Source: an uncultured Flavobacteriaceae bacterium (GTDB taxonomy: Bacteria; Bacteroidota; Bacteroidia; Flavobacteriales; Flavobacteriaceae). From it: 64,000 nt of DNA. This document shows, piece after piece, positions 15,356 to 24,430 of this stretch (the stretch's first letter is position 1; every line of letters begins with the position of its first letter). The position numbers and the translations under genes were made by a program. The notes under the pieces are model-generated. The model saw nothing but the letters and a program-made list of their open reading frames with translations, was not told the origin of the DNA and did not search any database. The stretch is taken from the NCBI GenBank assembly GCA_947500585.1, contig CANMSN010000003.1, forward strand, positions 124,001-188,000, read 5' to 3'.

Positions 15356-17884
15356 ATGATGCAAAAAAACTTACTTTATTTTCTAATAACTTTATTTTCT
15401 CTATCGCTTTTACAGGCACAAAAACCAAAAATTCCTTCATCTTCAGAGATTTACGAATCTATTCAAAAACTTAATTTTTTAGGTTCAGTACTATACATTG
15501 CAGCGCATCCTGATGATGAAAATACACGGTTAATTTCATACATGTCTAACCAGGTAAAAGCCAGGACAGGTTATTTATCGTTAACACGTGGCGATGGCGG
15601 ACAAAACCTTATTGGTCCAGAAATAAGAGAGTTATTAGGCGTTATTCGTACCCAAGAATTATTAGCAGCAAGACGTATTGATGGTGGCGAACAATTTTTT
15701 ACCAGAGCTAATGATTTTGGTTACTCAAAACATCCAGATGAAACCTTAGATATTTGGAATAAAGATCAAGTTTTAAGCGATGTTGTTTTAGCAATACGGC
15801 AATTTAAACCAGACATCATTATAAATCGTTTTGACCATAGAACACCCGGAACAACGCATGGTCATCATACCACTTCTGCGCTATTAAGTATGGAGGCTTT
15901 TGAACTTGCCAACGATACCTCTGCGTATCCAGATCAACTAAAACAGACTAGCCTGTGGCAACCAAAACGTTTATTTTATAATACCAGTTGGTGGCGCTAT
16001 GGTAGCAGAGAAAAATTTGATAAGTTAGATAAAAGCAATATGCTAACTTTTGATATTGGTGTGTATTATCCGCTTAAAGGGTTGTCAAATAATGAAGTTG
16101 CTTCATTAGCTAGTAGCCAACATTTATGTCAAGGTTTTGGGCGTATGGCGCAACGTGGCTCTCAAAACGAATACATTGAATTTTTAAAAGGTGACCCGCT
16201 AATTAATAACAAAAATATTTTTGATGGTATTGATACCTCTTGGAATCGAGTAAAAGGCGGAAAAGCTATTGGTAATATTTTATATGAAGTAGAAAATAAC
16301 TTCAATTTTAAAAATCCATCGGAACATCTTTCACAACTTCTTGAAGCTTATAAATTGCTTCAAAATATTGAAGATAAACATTGGAAAACTCAAAAAACCA
16401 AAGAACTAAAAGCCATTATAGAAATGTGTGCAGGCTTGTATTTAGAGGCTTCGTCTGAAACAAATTGGGCAACACCTAATGAATTAATTAAACTAAACAT
16501 CGAAGTTTTAAATAGAAGTAATAAAAATATTGTTTTAGAAAGCCTTGAAAACACAAATGGTTTAAAAGTTTCAAAACAAATACTTTTAGAAGAAAACATA
16601 AAATACGACTTCAAAGAAAACTTAATAATTGATACGGATCAACAACCTACAACGCCTTATTGGTTAACAAAAAAAGGTACATTGGGTATGTATCAAGTCG
16701 ATGACACAAATTTAATCGGGTTGCCAGAAACACCAAGAACTTACAAAATAGATTTCAATCTTTTAATTGATAATATTCCAATAACTTTTACAAAAAATAT
16801 TATCTACAGGTTTTCAAAACCAGATAAAGGTGAATTATACCGTCCGTTTGAAATTATTCCAGAAGTTTCTGCCAAAATAACTGAGAAAGTCATCATTTTA
16901 GACAATGACAAACAGCGTGATATCACTGTAGTCGTTAAGGCTGGTCGAGACGATTTAGAAGGTTTTGTAGAAATTAATCATCCGAATGATTGGAGTATAT
17001 TTCCAAAAAATCAAAAAATTTCAATTATAAATAAAGGTGAAGAACAAAGTTTAATTTTCACGGTAATTCCTCCTAAAAATCAAAGTGAAGGCTATATTAG
17101 TCCTATTGTTCATATTGGAGATAAAAAATATACTAAAGAACTTATCGAAATTGATTATGAACATATTCCATTTCAAACCGTTTTATTACCTAGCGAAAGC
17201 AAAATTGTACGATTAGATATTAAGAAGAAAGGGAATAATATTGCTTATATTCAGGGCGCAGGTGACGTAGTTCCTGAAAGTTTAGAGCAAATAGGATATA
17301 ACGTGCGTATCATTAAGCCAGAGGATATAAATCCTGAAATGCTTAAATTATTTGACGCCGTTGTAGTTGGTATTCGTGCTTATAATGTTGTTGAAGATTT
17401 AAAATTTAAACAACAATTATTATTTGATTTTGTTGCTGAAGGTGGTAATATGATTGTTCAATACAACACAAGTTACAGACTAAAAGTAACCGATTTAGCG
17501 CCATACAATTTAAAATTATCTCGAGATAGAGTTACTGATGAAAATGCTGAAGTCCGTATTTTAAATCCAGATCATGAGGTATTAAATTTCCCAAATAAAA
17601 TCACACAAAAAGATTTTGAAGGGTGGACACAAGAACGTGGTTTGTATTTCCCAGATGAGTGGGCAGATGAGTTTACACCTATTTTATCAATGCATGATAA
17701 AGGTGAAACTCCTAAAGAAGGGAGTTTATTGGTTGCTAAACATGGGAAAGGCAATTTTATATACACAGGTTTAAGCTTTTTTCGAGAATTCCCTGAAGGT
17801 GTTTCAGGAGCTTACCGATTATTTGCTAATATGCTTTCCATTGGCAAAGAGGATTTAAAACTTGAAGCTAAACTAAACGATTAA
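15356..17884 (+). CDS. Secreted PIG-L family deacetylase with large C-terminal region
   Basis: 842 residues with a cleavable signal (LITLFSLSLLQAQ). The PIG-L/LmbE domain follows: zinc motif AAHPDDEN (about residues 50-57), LTRGDGGQN, and the second zinc motif GTTHGHHTTSALL. This family removes acetyl groups from N-acetylglucosamine-type amides. The C-terminal two thirds include a beta-rich region and a ThuA-like/glutamine-amidotransferase-like segment (LKLFDAVVVGIRAYNVVEDL; GGNMIVQYNTSYRL; GKGNFIYTGLSFFREFPEG). It is followed at 2 bases by a small membrane protein and at about 116 bases by a symporter; this suggests a periplasmic deacetylation step coupled to uptake (inference). Confidence 0.88.
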   Translation: MMQKNLLYFLITLFSLSLLQAQKPKIPSSSEIYESIQKLNFLGSVLYIAAHPDDENTRLISYMSNQVKARTGYLSLTRGDGGQNLIGPEIRELLGVIRTQELLAARRIDGGEQFFTRANDFGYSKHPDETLDIWNKDQVLSDVVLAIRQFKPDIIINRFDHRTPGTTHGHHTTSALLSMEAFELANDTSAYPDQLKQTSLWQPKRLFYNTSWWRYGSREKFDKLDKSNMLTFDIGVYYPLKGLSNNEVASLASSQHLCQGFGRMAQRGSQNEYIEFLKGDPLINNKNIFDGIDTSWNRVKGGKAIGNILYEVENNFNFKNPSEHLSQLLEAYKLLQNIEDKHWKTQKTKELKAIIEMCAGLYLEASSETNWATPNELIKLNIEVLNRSNKNIVLESLENTNGLKVSKQILLEENIKYDFKENLIIDTDQQPTTPYWLTKKGTLGMYQVDDTNLIGLPETPRTYKIDFNLLIDNIPITFTKNIIYRFSKPDKGELYRPFEIIPEVSAKITEKVIILDNDKQRDITVVVKAGRDDLEGFVEINHPNDWSIFPKNQKISIINKGEEQSLIFTVIPPKNQSEGYISPIVHIGDKKYTKELIEIDYEHIPFQTVLLPSESKIVRLDIKKKGNNIAYIQGAGDVVPESLEQIGYNVRIIKPEDINPEMLKLFDAVVVGIRAYNVVEDLKFKQQLLFDFVAEGGNMIVQYNTSYRLKVTDLAPYNLKLSRDRVTDENAEVRILNPDHEVLNFPNKITQKDFEGWTQERGLYFPDEWADEFTPILSMHDKGETPKEGSLLVAKHGKGNFIYTGLSFFREFPEGVSGAYRLFANMLSIGKEDLKLEAKLND

Positions 17885-17886
17885 CC

Positions 17887-17997
17887 ATGCAAGACCAAAA
17901 CCAACCCAAACAGCCTTGGCTAAAATTGTATTCTATAGTTTTAATTGCAAATGCCATCTATTTCATTTTTTTCTACTACATAACACAAGCACTTTAA
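17887..17997 (+). CDS. Single-helix small membrane protein between PIG-L deacetylase and symporter
   Basis: 36 residues, MQDQNQPKQPWLKLYSIVLI then a continuous hydrophobic helix ending in YYITQAL. It starts two bases after the PIG-L stop and ends three bases before the symporter ATG, leaving no slack for other function. The tight packing argues for a real gene. Several SSS symporters are preceded by small membrane partners (for example DUF997/YhdT with PanF, DUF4212 proteins with acetate-type symporters). By analogy this may be an accessory subunit, but the sequence is not recognisably one of those. Confidence 0.7.
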   Translation: MQDQNQPKQPWLKLYSIVLIANAIYFIFFYYITQAL

Positions 17998-18000
17998 ATT

Positions 18001-19713
18001 ATGCAAACATTAAGTTGGATTGATTGGACAGTGCTTAGTGCTACTTTAATTGCTATTGTAACTTATGGTACGCTGCAAACTAGGGGCAGTAAAAATGTAC
18101 AAGATTACTTAAAAGGTGGAAACACTTCAAAATGGTGGACTATTGGATTATCAGTTATGGCTACGCAAGCCAGTGCCATTACGTTTTTATCAACACCAGG
18201 ACAAGCCTTTAATGATGGTATGGGGTTCGTACAATTTTATTTTGGTTTACCCATAGCCATGGTCGTTATCTGCATGGTTTTTATTCCGTTGTATCATCGA
18301 CTTAAAGTTTATACAGCTTACGAGTTTTTAGAAAATAGATTTGATTTAAAAACCAGAACTTTAGCCGCTATACTATTTCTAATTCAACGTGGTTTAGCGG
18401 CAGGAATAACCATTTTTGCTCCTGCTATAATATTATCGGTTGTTTTGGGTTGGGACTTACTAACGCTTAATATTTGTATAGGTTTACTAGTTATAATTTA
18501 TACGGTTTCTGGTGGTACACGTGCTGTAAATGTGACTCAAAAACATCAAATGGTCGTTATCTTTATTGGCATGCTAGTCGCGTTTTTTTTAATAGTGGAC
18601 AAGCTTCCTCAAGATATTACATTTAGCAAAGCACTAGCAATTGCAGGTGCAAGTGGTAAAATGGAAGTTCTAGATTTTTCATTTAACCTAAATAATAGAT
18701 ATACATTTTGGAGCGGTATTATTGGTGGTACATTTTTAATGTTATCATATTTTGGTACTGACCAAAGTCAGGTTCAACGGTATTTATCTGGTAAATCAGT
18801 AAAAGAAATGCAACTTGGTTTAATTTTTAATGGTCTCTTAAAAGTACCCATGCAGTTTTTCATATTATTGGTTGGTGTTATGGTATTTGTTTTTTACCAA
18901 TTTAATGAAGCGCCAGTCAATTTTAATCCGACAGCAACAGAATTAGTTTTAAATTCCAAATATGCGGAAGATTTTAAAACCCTTCAAAAAGAGCAAACTG
19001 AAATTTTTAACGATAAACAGAAAATCATTAAATCGTTTATAGGTTCTGAAAACCCTGAAGCTTCAAAATATATAGCCATAGCTAATGAAGCCAATGATGA
19101 ATTGAGACAGGAAGCTAGAGCTTTAATAGATAAAGTATCTGAAAACCAGAATGTAAAAGTTGAAAGCAATGATAAAGACTATGTTTTTATACATTTTATT
19201 CTAAACAATTTACCTCGCGGACTTATTGGTCTACTTTTAGCGGTTATTTTAAGTGCAGCTATGTCAAGTACTGCAAGTGAATTAAATGCCTTAGGGTCAA
19301 CTACAACCATGGATCTTTACATGCGTAACGTAGGCGACAAAACCGAAGAAGAAAAAGTAAAAGCATCAAGGTGGTTTACTTTTGCTTGGGGTATTATGGC
19401 AATTGGTGTTGCTTGTGTTGCTAATCTTGCAGAAAATTTAATTCAATTAGTTAATATCATTGGTTCTATTTTTTATGGAAATGTATTGGGTATATTTCTA
19501 CTGGCATTTTTCTTCAAATTTGTAAAAGGAAACGCCGTTTTTATTGGTGCATTGATAACACAAGTTATTGTTATTGGCTTATTTTTATTAAACGAATATG
19601 AGTACATTAACCTACCTTTTCTTTGGTTAAATTTTGTAGGTTGTGTTATAGTTATTGCTATTGCGTGTATACTTCAAGTATTTGATAAAAATGACAAAAT
19701 CATCACAACATAA
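18001..19713 (+). CDS. Sodium:solute symporter (SSS family)
   Basis: A 570-residue LeuT-fold transporter. SSS features include GGNTSKWWTIGLSVMATQAS, the Na+ site region SGGTRAVNVTQKHQM, GTDQSQVQRYLSGKS, and the conserved LLLAVILSAAMSSTASELNA helix. Oddity: a hydrophilic insert of roughly 90 residues (about 305-395) between membrane helices, predicted helical and Lys/Glu-rich (KTLQKEQTEIFNDKQ). Family members of this insertion type occur in Bacteroidetes. It sits in an operon with the PIG-L deacetylase, a small membrane protein and a Gfo/Idh/MocA oxidoreductase, so a sugar or amino-sugar substrate is plausible but unproven. Confidence 0.92.
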   Translation: MQTLSWIDWTVLSATLIAIVTYGTLQTRGSKNVQDYLKGGNTSKWWTIGLSVMATQASAITFLSTPGQAFNDGMGFVQFYFGLPIAMVVICMVFIPLYHRLKVYTAYEFLENRFDLKTRTLAAILFLIQRGLAAGITIFAPAIILSVVLGWDLLTLNICIGLLVIIYTVSGGTRAVNVTQKHQMVVIFIGMLVAFFLIVDKLPQDITFSKALAIAGASGKMEVLDFSFNLNNRYTFWSGIIGGTFLMLSYFGTDQSQVQRYLSGKSVKEMQLGLIFNGLLKVPMQFFILLVGVMVFVFYQFNEAPVNFNPTATELVLNSKYAEDFKTLQKEQTEIFNDKQKIIKSFIGSENPEASKYIAIANEANDELRQEARALIDKVSENQNVKVESNDKDYVFIHFILNNLPRGLIGLLLAVILSAAMSSTASELNALGSTTTMDLYMRNVGDKTEEEKVKASRWFTFAWGIMAIGVACVANLAENLIQLVNIIGSIFYGNVLGIFLLAFFFKFVKGNAVFIGALITQVIVIGLFLLNEYEYINLPFLWLNFVGCVIVIAIACILQVFDKNDKIITT

Positions 19714-20674
19714 AATTATAAATTGGGGCATCATTGGCCTTGGCAATATTGCTAATAAGTTTGCACAAGATTTATTAACAATTCCTGATGCCAAACTTTA
19801 TGCAGTAGCTTCTAGATCTCAAGAAAATGCTAATACTTTTGCTTCAAAGTATAATGCAACAGAGGCTTATGGTAGTTATGAAGATTTAGCTAAAGACCCA
19901 AATATCGATGCCGTTTATATTGCTACGCCGCATGCATTACATAAAGAAAATACTATAATGTGCCTAGAACATGGAATTGCTGTTTTATGTGAAAAACCTT
20001 TTGCTATGGATGCTGAAGAAGTCAACGAAATGATAGCTAAAGCCAAGAAAAAGCATGTGCTACTAATGGAAGCCCTTTGGACTTATTTCTTACCACATTA
20101 TCAATTCGTTTTAGAAACCTTGAAAAATGAAACCTATGGTAAAGTTTTAAAATTAGAGGCAGATTTTGGCTTTTATCGTGAATTTGATGACACTTCCAGA
20201 CTGTTTAAAAAATCATTAGGAGGTGGAAGCTTATTAGATATTGGCATCTACCCTATTTTTGCTGCGCTCTCCACTTTAGGTGTCCCAAATAAGATAGAGG
20301 CAAATGCTACCTTTTTTGATAATGGCGCAGATTCTTCTTGTGACATGATTTTTGAATATGATAACGCCACAGCACATTTAAAAAGTACGCTTATAGAAGA
20401 CACTGCTACTCAAGCCATTTTTTATTGTGAAACAGGAACTATCAAGATTAACTCAATGTTTCATCAACCTTCAACAGTTACTATTAGCTCTAATGGAAAA
20501 GAAGAAACTCTAGATTTCAATGATGATGCAATTGGTTACAAATATGAAGCCCTTCATTTTAATGAGTTAATTCGTCAAGGAAAAACAGAAAGCAACATCA
20601 TGTCTTTTGAGTTCAGTAAACAACTCATCAAAACACTTGACGATGTTAGAAAAGTTATTAATTTGAATTATTAA
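19691..20674 (+). CDS. Gfo/Idh/MocA family NAD(P)-dependent oxidoreductase
   Basis: 327 residues. The N-terminal Rossmann motif is WGIIGLGNIANKFAQDL, with DAVYIATPHALH, the catalytic-region EKP motif (VLCEKPFAMDAEEV) and the C-terminal GGGSLLDIGIYPIFAAL. Such enzymes oxidise or reduce sugars and inositols; this variety resembles dihydrodiol-dehydrogenase-like members. The start at 19691 overlaps the symporter by 23 bases; an upstream in-frame start (19655) would add 12 residues with no homology, so I reject it. A strong bidirectional terminator follows two bases after the stop. Confidence 0.9.
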   Translation: MTKSSQHKIINWGIIGLGNIANKFAQDLLTIPDAKLYAVASRSQENANTFASKYNATEAYGSYEDLAKDPNIDAVYIATPHALHKENTIMCLEHGIAVLCEKPFAMDAEEVNEMIAKAKKKHVLLMEALWTYFLPHYQFVLETLKNETYGKVLKLEADFGFYREFDDTSRLFKKSLGGGSLLDIGIYPIFAALSTLGVPNKIEANATFFDNGADSSCDMIFEYDNATAHLKSTLIEDTATQAIFYCETGTIKINSMFHQPSTVTISSNGKEETLDFNDDAIGYKYEALHFNELIRQGKTESNIMSFEFSKQLIKTLDDVRKVINLNY

Positions 20675-20676
20675 AT

Positions 20677-20709
20677 AAAAAAGCGCGACCAATAAAGTTG
20701 CGCTTTTTT
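20677..20709 (+). terminator. Bidirectional rho-independent terminator
   Basis: A 13-bp stem, AAAAAAGCGCGAC with GTTGCGCTTTTTT (one G-T pair), around a short loop. The A tract at its left and T tract at its right make it work for both the oxidoreductase and the convergent DUF2911 gene. Confidence 0.85.
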
Positions 20710-20751
20710 GTATCTAAAAATCTAGATATCTTATATTCTAAGAAGTCTAAA

Positions 20752-21597
20752 TTACATAGCTCCCCATTCTTTTAAAGACGCTTTATTCATGTTTATATAA
20801 GCAGAATTATCAGCTTTTTCAGCATCAGCTAAAGATTCTTTAGCTAGCTTAATAGCCCCTTTCTTATCTCCTGCTTTAGCATAAATTAAACTTTGTTGTC
20901 TTAGGTGCCAAAAACGAGGTGTTTTTATCATAGACATCGCTTTATCCATCCATTCTTTAGCCTTATTAATATCTTTTCCAGACTCTAAGTAATAAATAGC
21001 AGAAGAATAATAATCACCAACTTTAGGGCCATTCATAACGTCATCAATAGCAGCAGAAACTACTTTATCTGTAGGCACTTCAAAAGGAATAGCAACGTAA
21101 GTTTTATCCCAAACTAAATCAATAGTTGCACTAGTTGTTTTAATGTTGTTAATATCTAAAGTCATGGTCTCTACACTAAATGGTAATTCCATGGGCTTAA
21201 CAGTTGTTTTTAAAGCTACCTTACTGTCATCCCATTCTTGTGGTACGCCTCCACCTTTAAGATCAGTATAGAAATAAACCTCCCAAGTTTCTACTCCTGG
21301 TTTAGTAAATAATGCGTAAGTTCCAGCTTCTAAAGTTTGTCCATCTATGGTAGCATCTGTACTAAAAGTAATTTTAGTTTTAGCATTTGCACCAGTGCGC
21401 CAAATTTTATCGTAAGCTTCTAAGCCTCCAAATATTTTTCTTCCCTTTACTCCTGGTCTCGAGTATTCAATGGTAATATCGGTTACTCCAACACGCTGTT
21501 CCAATTTAGATAATGGACTAGGCTGTGGTGTTTCAATTTGTGCATTCACTGAATATACAGTAGTAAATGCCAATAAAAGTAATAATAGTTTTTTCAT
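20752..21597 (-). CDS. Secreted DUF2911 domain protein
   Basis: 281 residues with a signal peptide (LLLLLLAFTTVYSVNAQ). DUF2911 spans about residues 30-170 (PSPLSKLEQRVGVTDITIEY; SRPGVKGRKIFGGL; WRTGANAKTKITFS; ALFTKPGVETWEVYFY). The C-terminal 100 residues form two or three tetratricopeptide-like helical hairpins (AKEWMDKAMSMIKTPRFWHL; AKAGDKKGAIKLAKESLADA). The function of DUF2911 is unknown. The frame is open for 31 codons upstream, but the signal peptide fixes the start at 21597. It is divergent from the aquaporin gene. Confidence 0.9.
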   Translation of the reverse strand: MKKLLLLLLAFTTVYSVNAQIETPQPSPLSKLEQRVGVTDITIEYSRPGVKGRKIFGGLEAYDKIWRTGANAKTKITFSTDATIDGQTLEAGTYALFTKPGVETWEVYFYTDLKGGGVPQEWDDSKVALKTTVKPMELPFSVETMTLDINNIKTTSATIDLVWDKTYVAIPFEVPTDKVVSAAIDDVMNGPKVGDYYSSAIYYLESGKDINKAKEWMDKAMSMIKTPRFWHLRQQSLIYAKAGDKKGAIKLAKESLADAEKADNSAYINMNKASLKEWGAM

Positions 21598-21692
21598 TTT
21601 AAATATGTTTAATATTAGGTTCAAATAGTTTGGTATAAATTTACGTATCCTATTTCCTTTTAATGTTAACAAAAGCTTAAAATAAGACATTG

Positions 21693-21700
21693 TATATTTG
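21693..21700 (+). promoter_or_regulatory. -7 box of the aquaporin-like gene
   Basis: TATATTTG fits TAnnTTTG and lies 16 bases before the GTG start at 21717. The adjacent intergenic region also serves the divergent DUF2911 gene. Confidence 0.6.
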
Positions 21701-21716
21701 TACGAAATAAAAAATT

Positions 21717-22373
21717 GTGAAAAAATATTACGCTGAAATAATAGGTACTTTTTCTATGATATTTTGTGGTTGTGGTGCCATGACTATTAATGAAGTTACC
21801 AACGGAAGTATTTCTCATGTTGGTGTTGCTATTACTTGGGGACTCATTGTAATGGCAATGATTTATGCCTATGGAGAAAACTCTGGTGCACATTTTAACC
21901 CCGCAGTAACTATAGGTTTTGCATTTGCCAAAAAATTTGCTTGGAAGGAAGTACCAAAATACATTTTAGCACAAGCTATTGGTGCCATTTTTGCAATCTT
22001 TTTATTATGGTTTTTATTTCCAGACAGTCAGTTTTTAGGTGAAACGAATCCTGCAGATGGTTTTCCAGCATACAAAGCTGCTATTCTAGAATTTCTTTTA
22101 ACCTTCTTTTTAATGGTGGTCATTATTAATGTTTCTACAGGAAGTAAAGAAACAGGTACCATGGCAGCAATAGCCGTTGGTGGTGTTATTTTATTAGAAG
22201 CTATGTTTGCAGGTCCTATGACCAAAGCTTCTATGAATCCTATTCGCTCTATCGCTCCTGCACTTTTTACAGGTAATTTCCAGTATTTATGGCTTTATAT
22301 TACGGCGCCAATTCTAGGCGCTATTGTTGCCGTTTCCAGTTGTAAATTGGTAAAGGATGATAATTGCTGTTAA
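21717..22373 (+). CDS. MIP family channel (aquaporin/glyceroporin-like) with altered second NPA motif
   Basis: A 218-residue protein with six membrane helices and two half-helices. The first pore motif is canonical (SGAHFNPAVTIG); the second reads SMNPIRSIAP, so NPA has become NPI. The protein passes water or small neutral solutes. It starts with GTG. Family members with NPI or NPV in the second motif do exist. A Cys-rich end (SSCKLVKDDNCC) is unusual but could be incidental. It is monocistronic in appearance: its own promoter upstream and the operator of the next operon just downstream. Confidence 0.9.
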   Translation: MKKYYAEIIGTFSMIFCGCGAMTINEVTNGSISHVGVAITWGLIVMAMIYAYGENSGAHFNPAVTIGFAFAKKFAWKEVPKYILAQAIGAIFAIFLLWFLFPDSQFLGETNPADGFPAYKAAILEFLLTFFLMVVIINVSTGSKETGTMAAIAVGGVILLEAMFAGPMTKASMNPIRSIAPALFTGNFQYLWLYITAPILGAIVAVSSCKLVKDDNCC

Positions 22374-22398
22374 TTTTATCATAAAGCATAAATAATTT

Positions 22399-22441
22399 TG
22401 TTTAACTTATATTAAAATTAGTTAAACATTTTGTATCTTTG
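22399..22441 (+). promoter_or_regulatory. Operator and promoter of the photoprotection operon (copy 1)
   Basis: Inverted repeat TGTTTAACT (22399-22407) and AGTTAAACA (22420-22428), perfect 9-bp arms with a 12-base spacer, then six bases (TTTTG plus one overlap position) before the -7 box TATCTTTG (22434-22441). The right arm and spacer cover the expected -33 region, so a bound protein would likely repress. The same layout is repeated at 31059-31101. Confidence 0.75.
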
Positions 22442-22458
22442 TTGTAAATGTTATCATT

Positions 22459-23115
22459 ATGGCAAAGAAGAAAACTGTAACAAACAACGATATTATTACG
22501 TTCTACATGGATTATGTGTTAGAACACAGTGAGAATCCAAAATCTGTATATGCTTTTTGTAAAAAGAATAATTTTGAAGAAGCACTTTTCTATAAACACT
22601 TCTCTACATTCGAAGCTATTGAGAAAGGTATATTTGAAGCCTTTTTTGAAAACTCAATCACTGTTTTAAATAAAAGCGACGACTATAAAATATTTGATGC
22701 TAGAAATAAACTATTGAGCTTTTATTACACATTCTTTGAGAACTTAACGGCGAACAGAAGCTATGTTTTATTTGCACTTAATAAGAACAAACATGGTTTA
22801 AAAGGATTAAAAATTCTTTCTGGTTTAAAGAAACATTTTTCTCATTACACAGAGGAATTAGGCATACAATTATTAGATATTAAACAAGAACAATTTGAAA
22901 AAATTCAACAGCGGTCATTAAAAGAATCTGCTTGGTTACAATTGCTTATAACCATGAAGTTCTGGATGGACGATACATCTCCATCTTTTGAAAAAACAGA
23001 TATTTTTATTGAAAAATCTGTAAATACAAGTTTTGATGTTTTGAATGTTGCACCTCTAAAAAGTGTTATTGACTTCGGGAAATTCCTTTTCAAAGAAAAA
23101 ATGCATATGAATTAA
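22459..23115 (+). CDS. TetR-like transcriptional regulator, first gene of the photoprotection operon
   Basis: 218 residues. The N-terminus reads as a TetR-type helix-turn-helix (DIITFYMDYVLEHSENPKSV; YAFCKKNNFEEALFYKHFST), with the typical LFYKHF/YYHF recognition helix. The C-terminal part is helical, as in ligand-binding or dimerisation domains of this superfamily, but no ligand can be read off. It is the first gene behind the inverted-repeat operator and lies four bases before the UbiB-like kinase gene. It is therefore the best local candidate for the protein binding the operator (inference), although a light-sensing MerR-type regulator elsewhere would be an alternative. Confidence 0.8.
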   Translation: MAKKKTVTNNDIITFYMDYVLEHSENPKSVYAFCKKNNFEEALFYKHFSTFEAIEKGIFEAFFENSITVLNKSDDYKIFDARNKLLSFYYTFFENLTANRSYVLFALNKNKHGLKGLKILSGLKKHFSHYTEELGIQLLDIKQEQFEKIQQRSLKESAWLQLLITMKFWMDDTSPSFEKTDIFIEKSVNTSFDVLNVAPLKSVIDFGKFLFKEKMHMN

Positions 23116-23119
23116 GCCT

Positions 23120-24430
23120 ATGAATACTATTGACAAAATACCTACTTCAAAAATACAACGTGCAACCAAATTAGTGTCTACGGGCGCTAAAGTTGGCGTA
23201 AACTATATTAAATATTATGGTGATAAAATTGTTAATTCTGAAGAAGATGCTAAACAGCGTTTAAATAAAAACAATGCCACCGATATTTATGATGGCTTAA
23301 AACAACTTAAAGGTAGTGCATTAAAAGTGGCACAAATGCTAAGCATGGAAAAAAGCATCTTGCCACAAGCTTATGTTGAAAAATTTTCGCTTGCACAATT
23401 TTCTGTTCCGCCATTATCGCCACCTTTAGTAATAAGATCTTTTAAAAAATATTTTGGAAAACATCCAAATGACATATTCGATACTTTTAACGCAACTTCT
23501 GTAAACGCTGCTAGCATCGGTCAGGTGCATATTGCAGAAAAAGATGGGAAAAAACTTGCTGTGAAAATCCAATATCCAGGAGTTGCGGAGAGTATTGCTT
23601 CAGATTTAGCTATGGTAAAACCCATAGCAATGAGTATGTTTAATATTAAGGGCAAAGGTTCTGATAAGTATTTTAAGGAAGTTGAGAATAAGTTAGTTGA
23701 AGAAACTAACTATATTTTAGAAATGAAACAAAGTAAAGAAATTGCTTTAGCGTGTGTTCATATTCCTAACCTCGTATTTCCTCAATATTATGAAGAATTG
23801 TCTTCTGAACGTATAATCACTATGGATTATATGGAAGGTGAGCATCTTTCAGAATTTACGGCTTACAATACAAATCAAGAAAAATCAAATATTCTTGGTC
23901 AGGCATTATGGGACTTTTACATGTTCCAAATTCATGAACTCAAAAAAGTCCATGCAGATCCTCATCCAGGTAATTTTTTAATATCAGAAAAAGGAGAATT
24001 AATAGCGTTAGATTTTGGGTGTATGAAAACTATACCAATGGATTTTTATACACCCTATTTTGAGCTTGCAAAACCTGAATCTATTAGCAACAAAGAATTT
24101 TTTAATTCAAAACTTTATGAATTAGAAATTCTTAGAGTTGATGATTCTAAGGAAGAAATAGCGTTTTTTTCTGAAATGTTCCATGAAATGCTTAGCTTAT
24201 TCACACAGCCTTTTCATGCTGAAGTTTTCGATTTTTCAGACGCCAAATTCTTTGGAAAAATTGCTGAACTTGGTGAGCGGTATTCAAAAAACACAGACTT
24301 AAAGAAAATGAATGGAAACCGTGGCTCTAAACATTTTATATATATGAATAGAACGTTCTTTGGTCTTTATAACTTAATGTTTGATTTGAAAGCTAAAGAC
24401 ATAAAAATTAATAATTTCATCAATCTATAA
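23120..24430 (+). CDS. ABC1/UbiB (AarF) family atypical kinase
   Basis: 436 residues. Family motifs are the N-terminal LKGSALKVAQMLSME (KxGQ motif, here KVAQ), the alanine-rich nucleotide loop NAASIGQVH, the Lys of AVKIQYPG, catalytic-loop VHADPHPGNFL and the metal motif LDFGCMK. ABC1 proteins support isoprenoid/quinone metabolism and, in plastids, photoprotection. Its place in a light-repair operon fits that second role, which remains inference. The Gly-to-Ala change in KxGQ is a deviation to note. Confidence 0.88.
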   Translation: MNTIDKIPTSKIQRATKLVSTGAKVGVNYIKYYGDKIVNSEEDAKQRLNKNNATDIYDGLKQLKGSALKVAQMLSMEKSILPQAYVEKFSLAQFSVPPLSPPLVIRSFKKYFGKHPNDIFDTFNATSVNAASIGQVHIAEKDGKKLAVKIQYPGVAESIASDLAMVKPIAMSMFNIKGKGSDKYFKEVENKLVEETNYILEMKQSKEIALACVHIPNLVFPQYYEELSSERIITMDYMEGEHLSEFTAYNTNQEKSNILGQALWDFYMFQIHELKKVHADPHPGNFLISEKGELIALDFGCMKTIPMDFYTPYFELAKPESISNKEFFNSKLYELEILRVDDSKEEIAFFSEMFHEMLSLFTQPFHAEVFDFSDAKFFGKIAELGERYSKNTDLKKMNGNRGSKHFIYMNRTFFGLYNLMFDLKAKDIKINNFINL

